Below, in pieces: positions 34,211-43,725 of a stretch of DNA of 64,000 nt. How positions within the stretch are numbered: position 1 is the stretch's first letter; each line of letters begins with the position of its first letter. Source of the stretch: Oscillospiraceae bacterium (lineage in GTDB: Bacteria > Bacillota > Clostridia > Oscillospirales > Ruminococcaceae); the NCBI GenBank assembly GCA_900770285.1, contig CAAGJO010000007.1, positions 1-64,000 on the forward strand. Reading direction: 5' to 3'. Position numbers and translations under genes: made by a program. A model generated the notes under the pieces. That model was not told the origin of the DNA. It worked only from the letters and a program-made list of their open reading frames with translations, and did no database searches.

Positions 34211-34897
34211 TCATATATTATATTTTGTTCTTATTCGTTCAATAGTTAATCCGATTGGTTTGCAGAGCAGCAGCAAAAAAATTACATTTGAAACTGCATA
34301 CATTAACGTAAAAACTGCTGATGTTCCTAAAAGTGCCACATATCGTTTAAGATTTAATCCTCCATCTGCCCAAAGCATACTCCAAAAGTCCATGAGAAAT
34401 GAGTAGAGCACTCCTGACAAAGCTCCGTATATCGAAAGTCTAACTTTACTGCTTTTCAGGCTTTCTGCTAGCATGCCCGCAAACAAACCAATCAACCCCC
34501 ATGTAAGCATTTGAAAAGGCGTCCACGGGCCTTGACCAAAATAGAAATTAGATATAAGCGCTGTCAATGCTCCTGACATAAACCCACATTCCGAACCAAG
34601 ATAAATGCCTGTTATAATAACCATTGCCGAAACAGGTTTAAACCCCGGAACAAAAGCGAAAATAACACGCCCGATAATGCACAGTGCAGTCATTACGCCT
34701 AAAATAATTACTTGTGACGTATTATGACTCTTCTTTTCATAGACGATAAAAAACGGTACGCAGGCTAAAGCTATAACTGCAATGGAAACAAAGGCGTATC
34801 TTTTTTCTTTAAAAATTATTCCGCCTCCGATTACAACAAGAGGAATAATTATAATTAATATTAAATATGATATTTTCTTTTTAATTTTATTTATCAT
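34211..34897 (-). CDS. ECF transporter substrate-binding (S) component, probably for corrinoids
   Basis: A 228-residue protein with about seven hydrophobic segments. IGRVIFAFVPGFKPVSAMVIITGIYLG and the following GFMSGALTALISNFYFGQGPWTPFQM are typical of ECF S components. It is the last gene of the riboswitch-controlled operon, 8 bases after the ATPase gene. The S component sets substrate specificity, and with a cobalamin riboswitch upstream the substrate is most likely a corrinoid. This assignment is inferred from regulation, not from sequence identity to CbrT or BtuM. Confidence 0.82.
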   Translation of the reverse strand: MINKIKKKISYLILIIIIPLVVIGGGIIFKEKRYAFVSIAVIALACVPFFIVYEKKSHNTSQVIILGVMTALCIIGRVIFAFVPGFKPVSAMVIITGIYLGSECGFMSGALTALISNFYFGQGPWTPFQMLTWGLIGLFAGMLAESLKSSKVRLSIYGALSGVLYSFLMDFWSMLWADGGLNLKRYVALLGTSAVFTLMYAVSNVIFLLLLCKPIGLTIERIRTKYNI

Positions 34898-34905
34898 TCT
34901 TTAAA

Positions 34906-36561
34906 TTAATCCTTCCTTTTGCATAGTTCACAAACTTCCCGGCAAAGAACTGTATTTTTAAAAATTCCACGGGACATCCGGCTTGCAGCAGTAGTATAAA
35001 AGCTGTTGTCTGAAAAAAATCTGTCAGGGATTCCTTCCGAGATAATTTGTCCGTCAAAAAGCAAACCGCACCTATCAGACACAAAAGCAGCAAATTCAAT
35101 ATCATGGGTAACTAAAATTATCGTCTTATCCATTTCCGAAAGCTTTTTCAGAAGCTTTGCAAATTTATTTTTTGAATGTGCGTCCATGCCTTTTGTAGGC
35201 TCGTCAAGAAGCAATATTTTCGGTTCTGTAAGCAAAAGCTTTACTATTGCTGACTTTTGCTGTTCACCGCCGCTTAAATCATACGGATGCTTATCCAAAA
35301 GCTTTTCAATGGCAAATTCATTTGCATACTGTGCAATTTTTTCAGCCGCCTGGTTTTCGGGCACATTCAAAGCTTTCAAAATATCATGAAAATCTTCTCT
35401 CACAGTGTTTTTCAAAAATACTGTCTTGGGATTCTGAGGCAGCAATGCAAGCGTCCCATGGTACAATGAGCCTTTTTTATAGCTACTCATTTTCTTTCCA
35501 AATATTCTTGACTTTCCTTTATATGGCTTGTCCAAGCCAGAAAGCACATTCAGTGCTGTAGTTTTTCCGCTTCCATTACCTCCCAGAATTGAATAAATTT
35601 CTCCTTTACAAACAGATATGCTGAAATCTTTTAATACATCAGGCAGATTTTTTTCATACCTGAACCAGACCCCTTCAGCCTCAAAAACTGTTTCTTTTGG
35701 AATATATTCCGAAACAGGAATTTCCGCTCCTGCTTTTGAAGAAAAATTGTCTTCCAGAAAAGCTTTTCCCTCTCTGACTGTTAATGGGCAGGACGTTTTC
35801 AAGCCTATTTCTTTCCATATCCTGACTGCCGACGGAAAACTCTCACAAAGATCATTGTCCGAGATTTTACTGCAGACTTCCCGTGGACTTCCGCATAAAA
35901 TCACCCTGCCGTTATCCATGGCAGCGGCTTTATCTGCAATACTGAAAAGCTCCTCAAGACGATGCTCTGCAATAATTACAGTAACGCCAAGTTCACGATT
36001 AAGCTTTACAAGAACATTAATGAAATTTTCTGCGGCAACAGGATCAAGCTGTGCTGTAGGTTCGTCAAGTAAAAGCATTTTCGGCTGCATTGCCATAACC
36101 GAAGCAAGATTTAATATTTGCTTTTGACCTCCGGACAGCTCATCAGTTGATTTCTGATACCAGCTCTGGATGCCAAAATAGCTTGCAGTATCTCCTATTC
36201 TACGACGAATCGCATCGCTTTCCAGTCCCAGATTTTCCAAGCCGAAGGCCATTTCCTTCCACACCTTATCAGTCACGATCTGCTCATCGGGAATTTGTCC
36301 CACAAAGCCTATTTCAGAAACGGAATTTCTTTTGTCTGTTCCGTTAATATTCTTCTGCTCATATAAAATCTCACCCGAAAGAGATCCAAAAGGGCTTATT
36401 TCCTTTTTCAGAAGCTTAAGGAGAGTTGTTTTCCCACAGCCTGATTTTCCGAAAATCACATTAAAGCTGCCTTTCTCTATATCTAAATCTATATTATTCA
36501 AAGCATTTTCATTGCAATTGGGATATTTGAAGCTTAGATTCTTGATTTGCAGTATTTCCAT
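34906..36561 (-). CDS. ECF transporter ATPase, fused A and A' domains
   Basis: A 551-residue protein with two ABC ATPase domains in one chain. Domain 1 has GKSGCGKTT (about residue 38), LSGGQKQ and LLLDEPTAQLD; domain 2 has GGNGSGKTT (about 333), LSGGEQQKSAI and LLLDEPTKGMD. Fused A-A' subunits power ECF importers. The ATG follows AGGAG and overlaps the EcfT gene by 28 bases, so translation is coupled. Confidence 0.93.
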   Translation of the reverse strand: MEILQIKNLSFKYPNCNENALNNIDLDIEKGSFNVIFGKSGCGKTTLLKLLKKEISPFGSLSGEILYEQKNINGTDKRNSVSEIGFVGQIPDEQIVTDKVWKEMAFGLENLGLESDAIRRRIGDTASYFGIQSWYQKSTDELSGGQKQILNLASVMAMQPKMLLLDEPTAQLDPVAAENFINVLVKLNRELGVTVIIAEHRLEELFSIADKAAAMDNGRVILCGSPREVCSKISDNDLCESFPSAVRIWKEIGLKTSCPLTVREGKAFLEDNFSSKAGAEIPVSEYIPKETVFEAEGVWFRYEKNLPDVLKDFSISVCKGEIYSILGGNGSGKTTALNVLSGLDKPYKGKSRIFGKKMSSYKKGSLYHGTLALLPQNPKTVFLKNTVREDFHDILKALNVPENQAAEKIAQYANEFAIEKLLDKHPYDLSGGEQQKSAIVKLLLTEPKILLLDEPTKGMDAHSKNKFAKLLKKLSEMDKTIILVTHDIEFAAFVSDRCGLLFDGQIISEGIPDRFFSDNSFYTTAASRMSRGIFKNTVLCREVCELCKRKD

Positions 36562-37415
36562 CTCATCAACTCCTCCAGTTCAAAAGCAAAGGGCAAAAAT
36601 GTCAATATTCCAAAGCTTATATACGCTATGAGCGCAGGAGCTGAAATACTGAGCCGGGATATTGACGGATAACAAGTGAAATATGTATCCCCCGTAACAG
36701 CCCTCAAAATAACAGGTACAAAAAGAAAAAGACTTACAACAAAAAATATTATATCTGAAGTCCTGAATTTGTATTTTTCATAACTGGTATGACCTTTCAG
36801 CCCATAGCCTCGTGCTTTCATAGCCCGGCTTGTTTCCACAGAGTTTTCCAGCGAATGACTTACCGTAATCATCATTACCCTTAAAGATGACCTGAGCTTA
36901 TCAAAATAGCTGTCGGAGCTATAGTATCCCATGGCTTTCCCGGAACGTCTGACTTCTCTTGACTCTCTTTTTATCATAGGAATATACCGCATGGCGATTG
37001 TAATTGCAAGAGCGGTTTTAGGTATTATCCTGCCGAAAAGATATACTATTTTTTCTCCTGTAAGATTAATGCTGAGGCACTTAAACCAAAGCATTACGCC
37101 AATAATCATAATACCAAGATTTATCCCGTATACGATTGCCTCAAAAGTCACTGCATTTCCATTCATAAAAAACAAAGGTGTAACGCCATTATGGGAAAAA
37201 ATCGGATTGGTAATTGAAATAAGAAGAAACATAGGAATATAAAACCGCAGATCGCTTGATTTTTCCCGATGATTTGTGATCATAACCGAAAACAAAATCC
37301 CTCCAGCCAAAGCCTCCGACTGTATAATGGGATTACTCAGAAACATTGCTGTTAATATTACTTCAAGAAAATAAAAAGTCAGCACAGCTGGGTGTATATT
37401 TGAAACAGTTTTCAC
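36534..37415 (-). CDS. ecfT: ECF transporter transmembrane (T) component
   Basis: A 293-residue membrane protein with several hydrophobic segments at the N-terminus and a cytoplasmic coupling helix region. The conserved MRYIPMIKRESREVRRSGKAMG and the ARG signature in SRAMKARGYGLKG are those of EcfT. It links the S component to the ATPase pair. The start is GTG at 37415, 8 bases after AAGGAAGG; an earlier GTG at 37424 is too close to that site. Confidence 0.9.
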   Translation of the reverse strand: MKTVSNIHPAVLTFYFLEVILTAMFLSNPIIQSEALAGGILFSVMITNHREKSSDLRFYIPMFLLISITNPIFSHNGVTPLFFMNGNAVTFEAIVYGINLGIMIIGVMLWFKCLSINLTGEKIVYLFGRIIPKTALAITIAMRYIPMIKRESREVRRSGKAMGYYSSDSYFDKLRSSLRVMMITVSHSLENSVETSRAMKARGYGLKGHTSYEKYKFRTSDIIFFVVSLFLFVPVILRAVTGDTYFTCYPSISRLSISAPALIAYISFGILTFLPFAFELEELMRWKYCKSRI

Positions 37416-37469
37416 AATTATCACCTTCCTTTTAACAAAAATAAAAAGAAATTTTATCAGACTAATCTG

Positions 37470-37985
37470 TTACTCTATCATAGAGCATGTATATTTCCAC
37501 TCAACTTTATCTCCGTCTTGCAGCTTATAATCTGAGCAGCCAACATCAGGGGATTTTCCGTTAACAATATAAAGCCAGCCCGAATTTTCACCGCAGGAAA
37601 ATTCATAAAGATAATCAATACCTTTTATATAAACGCTTTTATATGAATTTTTGTCAGCGCCCTGATATTCCATTTGGATTTTATTATGCCTTACTGCACG
37701 GTCCAGTATATCAAAGACAGTATCTCCGTCACGGAGAACATATTTTGTTTCCGGCAAAATCATTCCGTCATCAGGCAGTTTTCCGCTGTCTTTCAGCCCT
37801 TTGTCAAGCTTATCACTTTTAATTGCCGAACTGCAGTCAATGCTCAATGTTACCACCTTTGAATCTGCGGTTATATCATCAATATGCGTAAGATAATATT
37901 CATCAACTGTCTGAAAATCTGTACCCTTAATCAACAAAACGGCAATCAGAAAAACAGCAAATATTATAGGTAGATCCTTTTTCAT
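37470..37985 (-). CDS. Membrane-tethered DUF4430 (transcobalamin beta-domain-like) protein
   Basis: A 171-residue protein with one N-terminal membrane segment or uncleaved signal (about residues 5-20) and one extracellular DUF4430 domain: TVFDILDRAV, then SGWLYIVNGKSPDVGCSDYKLQDGDKVEWKY. In vertebrate cobalamin carriers this fold is the small C-terminal domain that closes over the corrinoid. It lies directly upstream of the ECF genes, so it may hand substrate to the S component. Family recognition is firm; the corrinoid role is inferred from the riboswitch. Confidence 0.88.
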   Translation of the reverse strand: MKKDLPIIFAVFLIAVLLIKGTDFQTVDEYYLTHIDDITADSKVVTLSIDCSSAIKSDKLDKGLKDSGKLPDDGMILPETKYVLRDGDTVFDILDRAVRHNKIQMEYQGADKNSYKSVYIKGIDYLYEFSCGENSGWLYIVNGKSPDVGCSDYKLQDGDKVEWKYTCSMIE

Positions 37986-37996
37986 TTCACCGCCCC

Positions 37997-40234
37997 TTAA
38001 TATATGAACCTGATATATTTATCAATGAACCTTTGCAGAACATTTCGTCTTTCAGAAATAATACTTATGGTTTTTTCTTCAAATAGCCTTACGATTTTCC
38101 ATTCTTTATCTGATATATTCTCATTATACCCAAATTTTACACGGTTGTAAAGTTTCTGAACTTTTATATATAATTCAGCATAATCTTTACCGAACATATT
38201 AAAGAGAATTTCTTTTCCGTCATATGCCTGATTGACGCTATTGAAAATTTTAAAAGTCTGCAAGAGCTTTACTGAATAGGCAAACATATTTATTACTGCA
38301 AGCGGTCGGTCTTTAATTTCAAAACTATTTTTAATATGCTTTAAGCGCATTTTTCTTTTCAAAATCATAAAAGCAAATATACAAAGTAAAACAACTGCAA
38401 TAACCATGAGTATGTAAATTATTATATAATAGTTTTTGTCAGGCTGTCTTTGCATCTGCTCTGCCGCCTGCTGACTATTTGTATTTCTGTCATCAGATTC
38501 AGACTGTTGGCTGCCATTATTTATATCAGGTGCTATGCCTGTAATATCATCTGCCTTTTCCATTATGTTCAGATATGGCGGGGAAACCTCAAATGGTATC
38601 CAGCCAACACCGTCCTGATAAAATTCTGTCCAGATATGTGCATGACTGTCATCAAGAGTTATGGGGGTATTGGATTGTCCATTCTCAACATCTTGGGGAG
38701 TAATTAAATATCCCTCTACGTATCTTGCCGGAATGCCCAGATACCTGAACATTATGGTTGCCGCCGAAGCAAAATGCTGACTGTTTCCCTTATGACTCTT
38801 TTCCAGAAAACTGCATACAAAATCATCGTCCGACAGAGGCTGCGGCTTATCAGTATAGCTCATTTCAGAAGTAAGAAAGCCAAGAATTTTTTCCTTTGCA
38901 TCGGCATACTTCATATGTGATGTCGGATTATACTCTCCAAGCAGATCTTTCAGCAATGTTTTCTGCTTATCTGTAATCTGAAGATAATTATTATACACAT
39001 ACTCATTATAATGTGCCTCGCATTGAATATAGCTGCTGAATTTTTCATTACTTTCGTTTTTGGAAAGATTTTGTGCAAGAACTGTATAATCTTTAACATG
39101 GTTCTGACTGCAATAAAGTCTATAGCTTTTTTCTGTTCCGTACAATCTTTCATCGCCTATTTTATTGCGTCTTAAATACTGATTATCTTCTTCCATAGTT
39201 TCGTAAGGAGCATAAATATACTTATCAGATACTCCAAGATTTTTTACTATGATACGGTTTGTCTGCTGTGAATCTGTTAAATCAGCAAGAGCTGAAAGCT
39301 GGGTCTGACCATAAAAATTACTTTTATGAAGCCAGTAAAATAAATCTGCATTTTTATATTTTTCTTCATTGTCTATATTCTTCCAACCCTGTCCGGTATA
39401 TTTCTCACCTACAAATCCACGAAGGTAATATGACTGAGGTTTATCCATGACAACTTCAAGACAACCCTTACCCTGACGTTTTATTGGGGTCTGCGTAAAA
39501 TCTCCTTGTGGCAGAACATCTTTTTCTTTTACTTCAAATGCTTTAAAATCTGTTGGTATAAATGACAGACAGCTAACGGCAAATGCTAATAATAGAACTG
39601 CAGCTTTTGATTGAAATGCTTTTGCAGAATTCTGAGATTTCCAAAGTTTACCCAATGAAGAAAATATCAATGCTATAATCAGAAAAATCACCGACAGCTT
39701 AAAAAACTCACCTGCAAAAATGCTTAAAGCAAGCTCTCCAATCAACAAAAAAGCAGAAAAATATGGACGGTGATTTTTCAACACAATACATGACAAAATT
39801 GCCGTCATGCATACAACAATCCCAATAAAAATATAGCCGTCAGCAACAGAGACCTTTTGGATGTAATCAAAAGCGGGAGTTATAATACCACGGCAACTTC
39901 CTATTAAAATGCCCGCCGAATTTATGCATGCCACTAGCCCGTTTATAAAAAATCTGAACATAAAAAAGGCAGGAAGTACAAAAGACACAGATGCTGCTAC
40001 TATTCCCACAGCTTTATTTTTTGTATCTATATATGTGAAAGCAGCAGTAAAAACAGCTGAAACTGCCGCTCCAAAAGCATAAGCCGGAACACCTGCATCA
40101 GTAAGCTCACAGACAAATGATGCCATTCCAAAGGCAACAAGAAATGACATAATACATTCCCACACAGCATCGGATCTGCTACAGGCATGCTCAGAATATA
40201 CCAATATTTCAAGTCCGGTATTTTCTTTTCTCAT
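37997..40234 (-). CDS. Transglutaminase-like membrane protein with altered catalytic residues
   Basis: A 745-residue protein. Six to seven N-terminal membrane segments (residues about 25-215) precede an extracellular part with a transglutaminase-like domain (about 440-560), then another membrane segment (about 598-620) and a cytoplasmic tail. This is the usual partner of MoxR and DUF58. The active-site Cys is missing: SHKGNSQHFASAATIMFRYLGIPARYVEGY has Ser where GYCEHFA is usual. The His region is SHAHIWTEFY, and the Asp is replaced by Glu in WIPFEVSPPY. It may bind rather than cut or cross-link peptides. Confidence 0.85.
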   Translation of the reverse strand: MRKENTGLEILVYSEHACSRSDAVWECIMSFLVAFGMASFVCELTDAGVPAYAFGAAVSAVFTAAFTYIDTKNKAVGIVAASVSFVLPAFFMFRFFINGLVACINSAGILIGSCRGIITPAFDYIQKVSVADGYIFIGIVVCMTAILSCIVLKNHRPYFSAFLLIGELALSIFAGEFFKLSVIFLIIALIFSSLGKLWKSQNSAKAFQSKAAVLLLAFAVSCLSFIPTDFKAFEVKEKDVLPQGDFTQTPIKRQGKGCLEVVMDKPQSYYLRGFVGEKYTGQGWKNIDNEEKYKNADLFYWLHKSNFYGQTQLSALADLTDSQQTNRIIVKNLGVSDKYIYAPYETMEEDNQYLRRNKIGDERLYGTEKSYRLYCSQNHVKDYTVLAQNLSKNESNEKFSSYIQCEAHYNEYVYNNYLQITDKQKTLLKDLLGEYNPTSHMKYADAKEKILGFLTSEMSYTDKPQPLSDDDFVCSFLEKSHKGNSQHFASAATIMFRYLGIPARYVEGYLITPQDVENGQSNTPITLDDSHAHIWTEFYQDGVGWIPFEVSPPYLNIMEKADDITGIAPDINNGSQQSESDDRNTNSQQAAEQMQRQPDKNYYIIIYILMVIAVVLLCIFAFMILKRKMRLKHIKNSFEIKDRPLAVINMFAYSVKLLQTFKIFNSVNQAYDGKEILFNMFGKDYAELYIKVQKLYNRVKFGYNENISDKEWKIVRLFEEKTISIISERRNVLQRFIDKYIRFIY

Positions 40235-40254
40235 ATCATTTCCCGCCTTTCAAA

Positions 40255-41298
40255 TTATATATCTATTTCCAAAGCATTATCTTTCGGCAAATCATAAGCA
40301 CATATTACCATTTCATATAAATTTTCAGCTGAGCCTGCATAATCTATACTGTCAGTTATTAAAATTGCATGAATATCCTTATCCTCATTTTCAAATGCTG
40401 AAAAATCTCTTGCAGCCTTACATTTCAGAATCCCCGGCAGCAATGCAATGAAATCATCATCATTTTCAATTTCATAGCTTACAAACTCTCCGTCATACCA
40501 GCAAGCTGAGAAGATAATTCTTTCATCACAAAGAGCTTCGCCCACTGAAACAAAAGCCTCTGCCATTGCTGAACAAAGCTGAGGATTTTTCCCTATGCCC
40601 TTTGCCATAACAAGACGTACTCTGCTTTCAGCGTAACTGCTTCCACGCTTGACCATAAGAGTATTCTGTTTCTGTGAAATCTTCCAATTAATTCGCTTGG
40701 GACTGTCTCCGGCTGCATATTCACGATAATCATAAGGCTCGCTGTAATCATCGCCTGCCCCTTGCAAACCGCCGTCAGCATAATCTCCCCCCAGCACATT
40801 TACTTTAACAGGATATATATCAGGCAAAATATTTACTACTGAAAAATCTTTTAAATCAACGGTTTTATAAGTCAAGCCAAAAAGGTCATAAAGTCGTACA
40901 GTATCACAGCTTATTTTTACACAACCGCAATATCTGCTTGAAAAACATGATTTCATTTTATTTTCACAGCTGCCGAACAATGAAAATTTTATTTGCTCAT
41001 AGTTCTTTTCTCCGGTCAGCAAATTTTCAAAACAAATTGCTGCACTCACCCGGCTGTAAATCAGTTTTTGATTGTTTTTAAAAAGCAATTCTCCTTTAAT
41101 ATTTTCTTCCTTCTGAGCATTTTCAGCAAAATCACATCTAAAATCTATTTTATGGGGCAAACGATTGAGAGCCATCGCTGCTGCTGCTAAAACTCCCACA
41201 CATACAGCTATGCATAAAGAAAAACCGGAGCCTTTAAAAACTGCCGAAAAAATAAATACCATTTCCAAAAGCGAAAATATAATCCAGTTAAGAATCAT
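40255..41298 (-). CDS. DUF58 domain protein
   Basis: A 347-residue protein with two N-terminal membrane segments (about residues 4-43) and a DUF58 domain with SEPYDYREYAAGDSPKRINWKISQKQNTLMVKR (about 196-228), a von Willebrand A-like fold. It overlaps the MoxR stop by 4 bases (ATGA). In many bacteria MoxR, DUF58 and a transglutaminase protein form a set proposed to assemble or mature membrane or envelope complexes. Here it is within the cobalamin-controlled operon. Confidence 0.88.
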   Translation of the reverse strand: MILNWIIFSLLEMVFIFSAVFKGSGFSLCIAVCVGVLAAAAMALNRLPHKIDFRCDFAENAQKEENIKGELLFKNNQKLIYSRVSAAICFENLLTGEKNYEQIKFSLFGSCENKMKSCFSSRYCGCVKISCDTVRLYDLFGLTYKTVDLKDFSVVNILPDIYPVKVNVLGGDYADGGLQGAGDDYSEPYDYREYAAGDSPKRINWKISQKQNTLMVKRGSSYAESRVRLVMAKGIGKNPQLCSAMAEAFVSVGEALCDERIIFSACWYDGEFVSYEIENDDDFIALLPGILKCKAARDFSAFENEDKDIHAILITDSIDYAGSAENLYEMVICAYDLPKDNALEIDI

Positions 41299-42242
41299 AG
41301 TTTTTCTTTGACCTCAATTGCAGGCATTTCAACTTTTTCAAGGATCTCCAGTGCAAGCTCTTCCGCAGATTTTCCCGAGATCTTAGCCTTTTTGCTAAGT
41401 ACAAATCTATGAGCAGAAACATCGGCAAAAACCGCCTTTATATCCAAAGGAGTGCAAAACTCTCTGCCGTTTACATAGCTGTACGCTTTTGCAAAATTCA
41501 AAAGTGATAATGCCCCACGAGGACTGACGCCAAGCTCGATAAGAGCATTTTCCCGTGTTGCCTGACAAAGTCTTGCAGCATAATCATAAAGATCATCGGA
41601 AACATAAATGCGTTTTGCGTTTTCCTGCATTTGCAAAAGCTCTTCCTTTGTTATAATTTGTTCAACACTGTCAATAGGATTCAGATGATGACGGTCCTTT
41701 AAAATATCGATCTGACTTTTGATATCAGGATATCCCATTTTAAGCCGAATCATAAATCGGTCAAGCTGTGATGAAGGGAGCATTTGTGTACCTGCTGAAC
41801 CGACAGGATTTTGCGTTGCTATTACAGTAAAAGGCTTTGGCAGTTCATAAGTAACGCCGTCAGCGGTAACCTTTTTTTCTTCCATTGCCTCCAGAAGTGC
41901 AGCCTGTGTTTTACTTGACGTACGGTTAATCTCATCTGCAAGCAAAAGATTTGTCATAACAGGTCCATGCTGAAAAATGAATTTATTTTCCCTTTTGCTG
42001 AAAATCGAAAACCCTGTAATATCCGAAGGCATTGTATCATATGTAAACTGAATACGCTTAAAATCAAGTCCCAAAGCCTTTCCGAATGCAATGGCAAGTG
42101 TTGTCTTTCCAACTCCCGGCACATCTTCTATCAGCACATTTCCTCCTGCAATAATTGCTGTTAATACTTTTGCGGCAATATCATCCTTGCCGACAATCGC
42201 TTTTTTTACCTCATAAAGAATATCATTAACTTTGCTGTTCAT
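41295..42242 (-). CDS. MoxR-family AAA+ ATPase
   Basis: A 315-residue AAA+ protein. Walker A is DVPGVGKTTLA (about residue 38), Walker B LLLADEINR (about 101), then the arginine-finger and sensor motifs (QTQAALLEAMEE-like, ATQNPVGSAGTQMLP, LDRFMIRL). MoxR ATPases act as chaperones, commonly for metal or cofactor insertion, with DUF58 partners. The ATG at 42242 follows a site overlapping the upstream stop, so it is translationally coupled. Partner genes are directly downstream. Confidence 0.93.
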   Translation of the reverse strand: MNSKVNDILYEVKKAIVGKDDIAAKVLTAIIAGGNVLIEDVPGVGKTTLAIAFGKALGLDFKRIQFTYDTMPSDITGFSIFSKRENKFIFQHGPVMTNLLLADEINRTSSKTQAALLEAMEEKKVTADGVTYELPKPFTVIATQNPVGSAGTQMLPSSQLDRFMIRLKMGYPDIKSQIDILKDRHHLNPIDSVEQIITKEELLQMQENAKRIYVSDDLYDYAARLCQATRENALIELGVSPRGALSLLNFAKAYSYVNGREFCTPLDIKAVFADVSAHRFVLSKKAKISGKSAEELALEILEKVEMPAIEVKEKL

Positions 42243-42249
42243 ATGCTCA

Positions 42250-43725
42250 TCACCATTCCTCATTCTCTTGTCCTTTTGTCTTGGACTTATGCTTTTTTAC
42301 CGCCATAATCACCACACATATACAAGCGGCAATACAAAGAACTGCTGCAATTAAAATTGCTCTGATTTGCATTTTGATTTCAGCCTTTGCAGAAATCAGA
42401 TCCTCATATCCTGAGATTTTTTCTTTGTCATAATCACTTAAGTTCTCTGTTTTTGCAATGATATTATCAACCTGTGCTTTGTCTTTAATTGAAATATCAT
42501 CAAAAGGATAAAGCTTTTCAGCAATTTCAGCATTGATCTGCTCCACTGTCTGCTTAATTTCCTCCACCTCTGTTTTCATCTTTTCCAGCTGTTGAAACTC
42601 CTTAGAGAAATCAGCTTTGTTTTCAGCAGAATCCAGCTTTTCATAAAGCTGTTCCACTGTCTGATAATTTTCACCGGTAAGATCTTTCGGCAAAGATTGA
42701 AGCTTTTTCACATCATCTTCTTCAAAAAATATATCTCTTGCTCTTTCGTCTTTTAAGTCATAAAGACTGCTCATATTATTGTTTTTTCTTAACAATGCCG
42801 TCAAAGCACAAAGGCTTTGTTCTCCCGCCATTGAATCAGATTTTTCGCCATGCTCGTGGGCAAAACCGCCATCGGAATTTTTAAAGCTCATTAATGCCTC
42901 CACAATATTTTTGCTCTTGGTGAAGGCTTTATCGGTCTGTGGATCAATATCCAATGAGCACAGTGCAATTATAACCTGTGCAGTACTTTCCGAAGAATTA
43001 TTAAAACTTCCGTCACTGCTTTGCACTTCTGAAAGCATATCCAACGCTTTTGTAATACACTTATCTACTGATTTTTCATGTCTGTAAGGAGCCAGAGCCG
43101 TTACAGCCATAGCTGTGATATCTGTATCCACAGCACCGTTAAACAAAAATCCACCATTCTTTTGCTGGGAATTCAAAAGCCTGTTTATTATGCTTTCCTT
43201 TGTATTTACTGCATTTTCAGGCGGATCACTCTGGCAGGCGTTAAGTGTTATCAACGCCCAAATATAACCGTTTATGCCTTGTGCGTCAAGCTTTTCACGC
43301 ATATAAACACCGTCATTGATCAGGTCAATGCCGTCAACACCTGTAGGATCTCCTCCAAGTGCCATTATGGTAAGAGCTGTTCTATGCCATTCGGTAGCTT
43401 TATTCTTATCCAGCCCCCCCTGTTCATTATAACGGGACTTTATATTGCTTTTCAGCATTGACAGATATGCAGAATAATCATTTTCAAAATCCGCCCGTGC
43501 CAATGCAAAAGCATACCAGTCCGATGATGAATAGCTTGCATTTTTTATAAAATCATCATTAAAAAATGTTCCGCCGTTGCTTTGTTGATTTACAATGCTG
43601 TTTATAGTGTCTTCAATTTCATCATTTACATAAAAATTATCCGCAAAAGAAAATGTAGCAAACAGCTGACATATCAAAACCAATACTGCAAAGATGCTTA
43701 CAATCTTTTTACCAAATTGTTTCAT
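42250..43725 (-). CDS. Anchored alpha/alpha-barrel (prenyltransferase-like repeat) protein, transcobalamin-like
   Basis: A 491-residue secreted protein. The signal peptide (residues 1-28) is followed by about six helical-pair repeats (residues 35-330) with marks such as WHRTALTIMALGGDPTGVDG, SQQKNGGFLFNG, TDITAMAVTALAPYR and DGSFNNSSESTAQVIIALCSL. This is the terpenoid cyclase-like alpha/alpha barrel that is also the large domain of transcobalamin and intrinsic factor. A coiled region and a C-terminal membrane anchor (about 455-476) with a Lys-rich tail follow. The ATG follows GAGGGGG and overlaps the DUF4430 gene by 17 bases. Corrinoid binding is inferred. Confidence 0.82.
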   Translation of the reverse strand: MKQFGKKIVSIFAVLVLICQLFATFSFADNFYVNDEIEDTINSIVNQQSNGGTFFNDDFIKNASYSSSDWYAFALARADFENDYSAYLSMLKSNIKSRYNEQGGLDKNKATEWHRTALTIMALGGDPTGVDGIDLINDGVYMREKLDAQGINGYIWALITLNACQSDPPENAVNTKESIINRLLNSQQKNGGFLFNGAVDTDITAMAVTALAPYRHEKSVDKCITKALDMLSEVQSSDGSFNNSSESTAQVIIALCSLDIDPQTDKAFTKSKNIVEALMSFKNSDGGFAHEHGEKSDSMAGEQSLCALTALLRKNNNMSSLYDLKDERARDIFFEEDDVKKLQSLPKDLTGENYQTVEQLYEKLDSAENKADFSKEFQQLEKMKTEVEEIKQTVEQINAEIAEKLYPFDDISIKDKAQVDNIIAKTENLSDYDKEKISGYEDLISAKAEIKMQIRAILIAAVLCIAACICVVIMAVKKHKSKTKGQENEEW

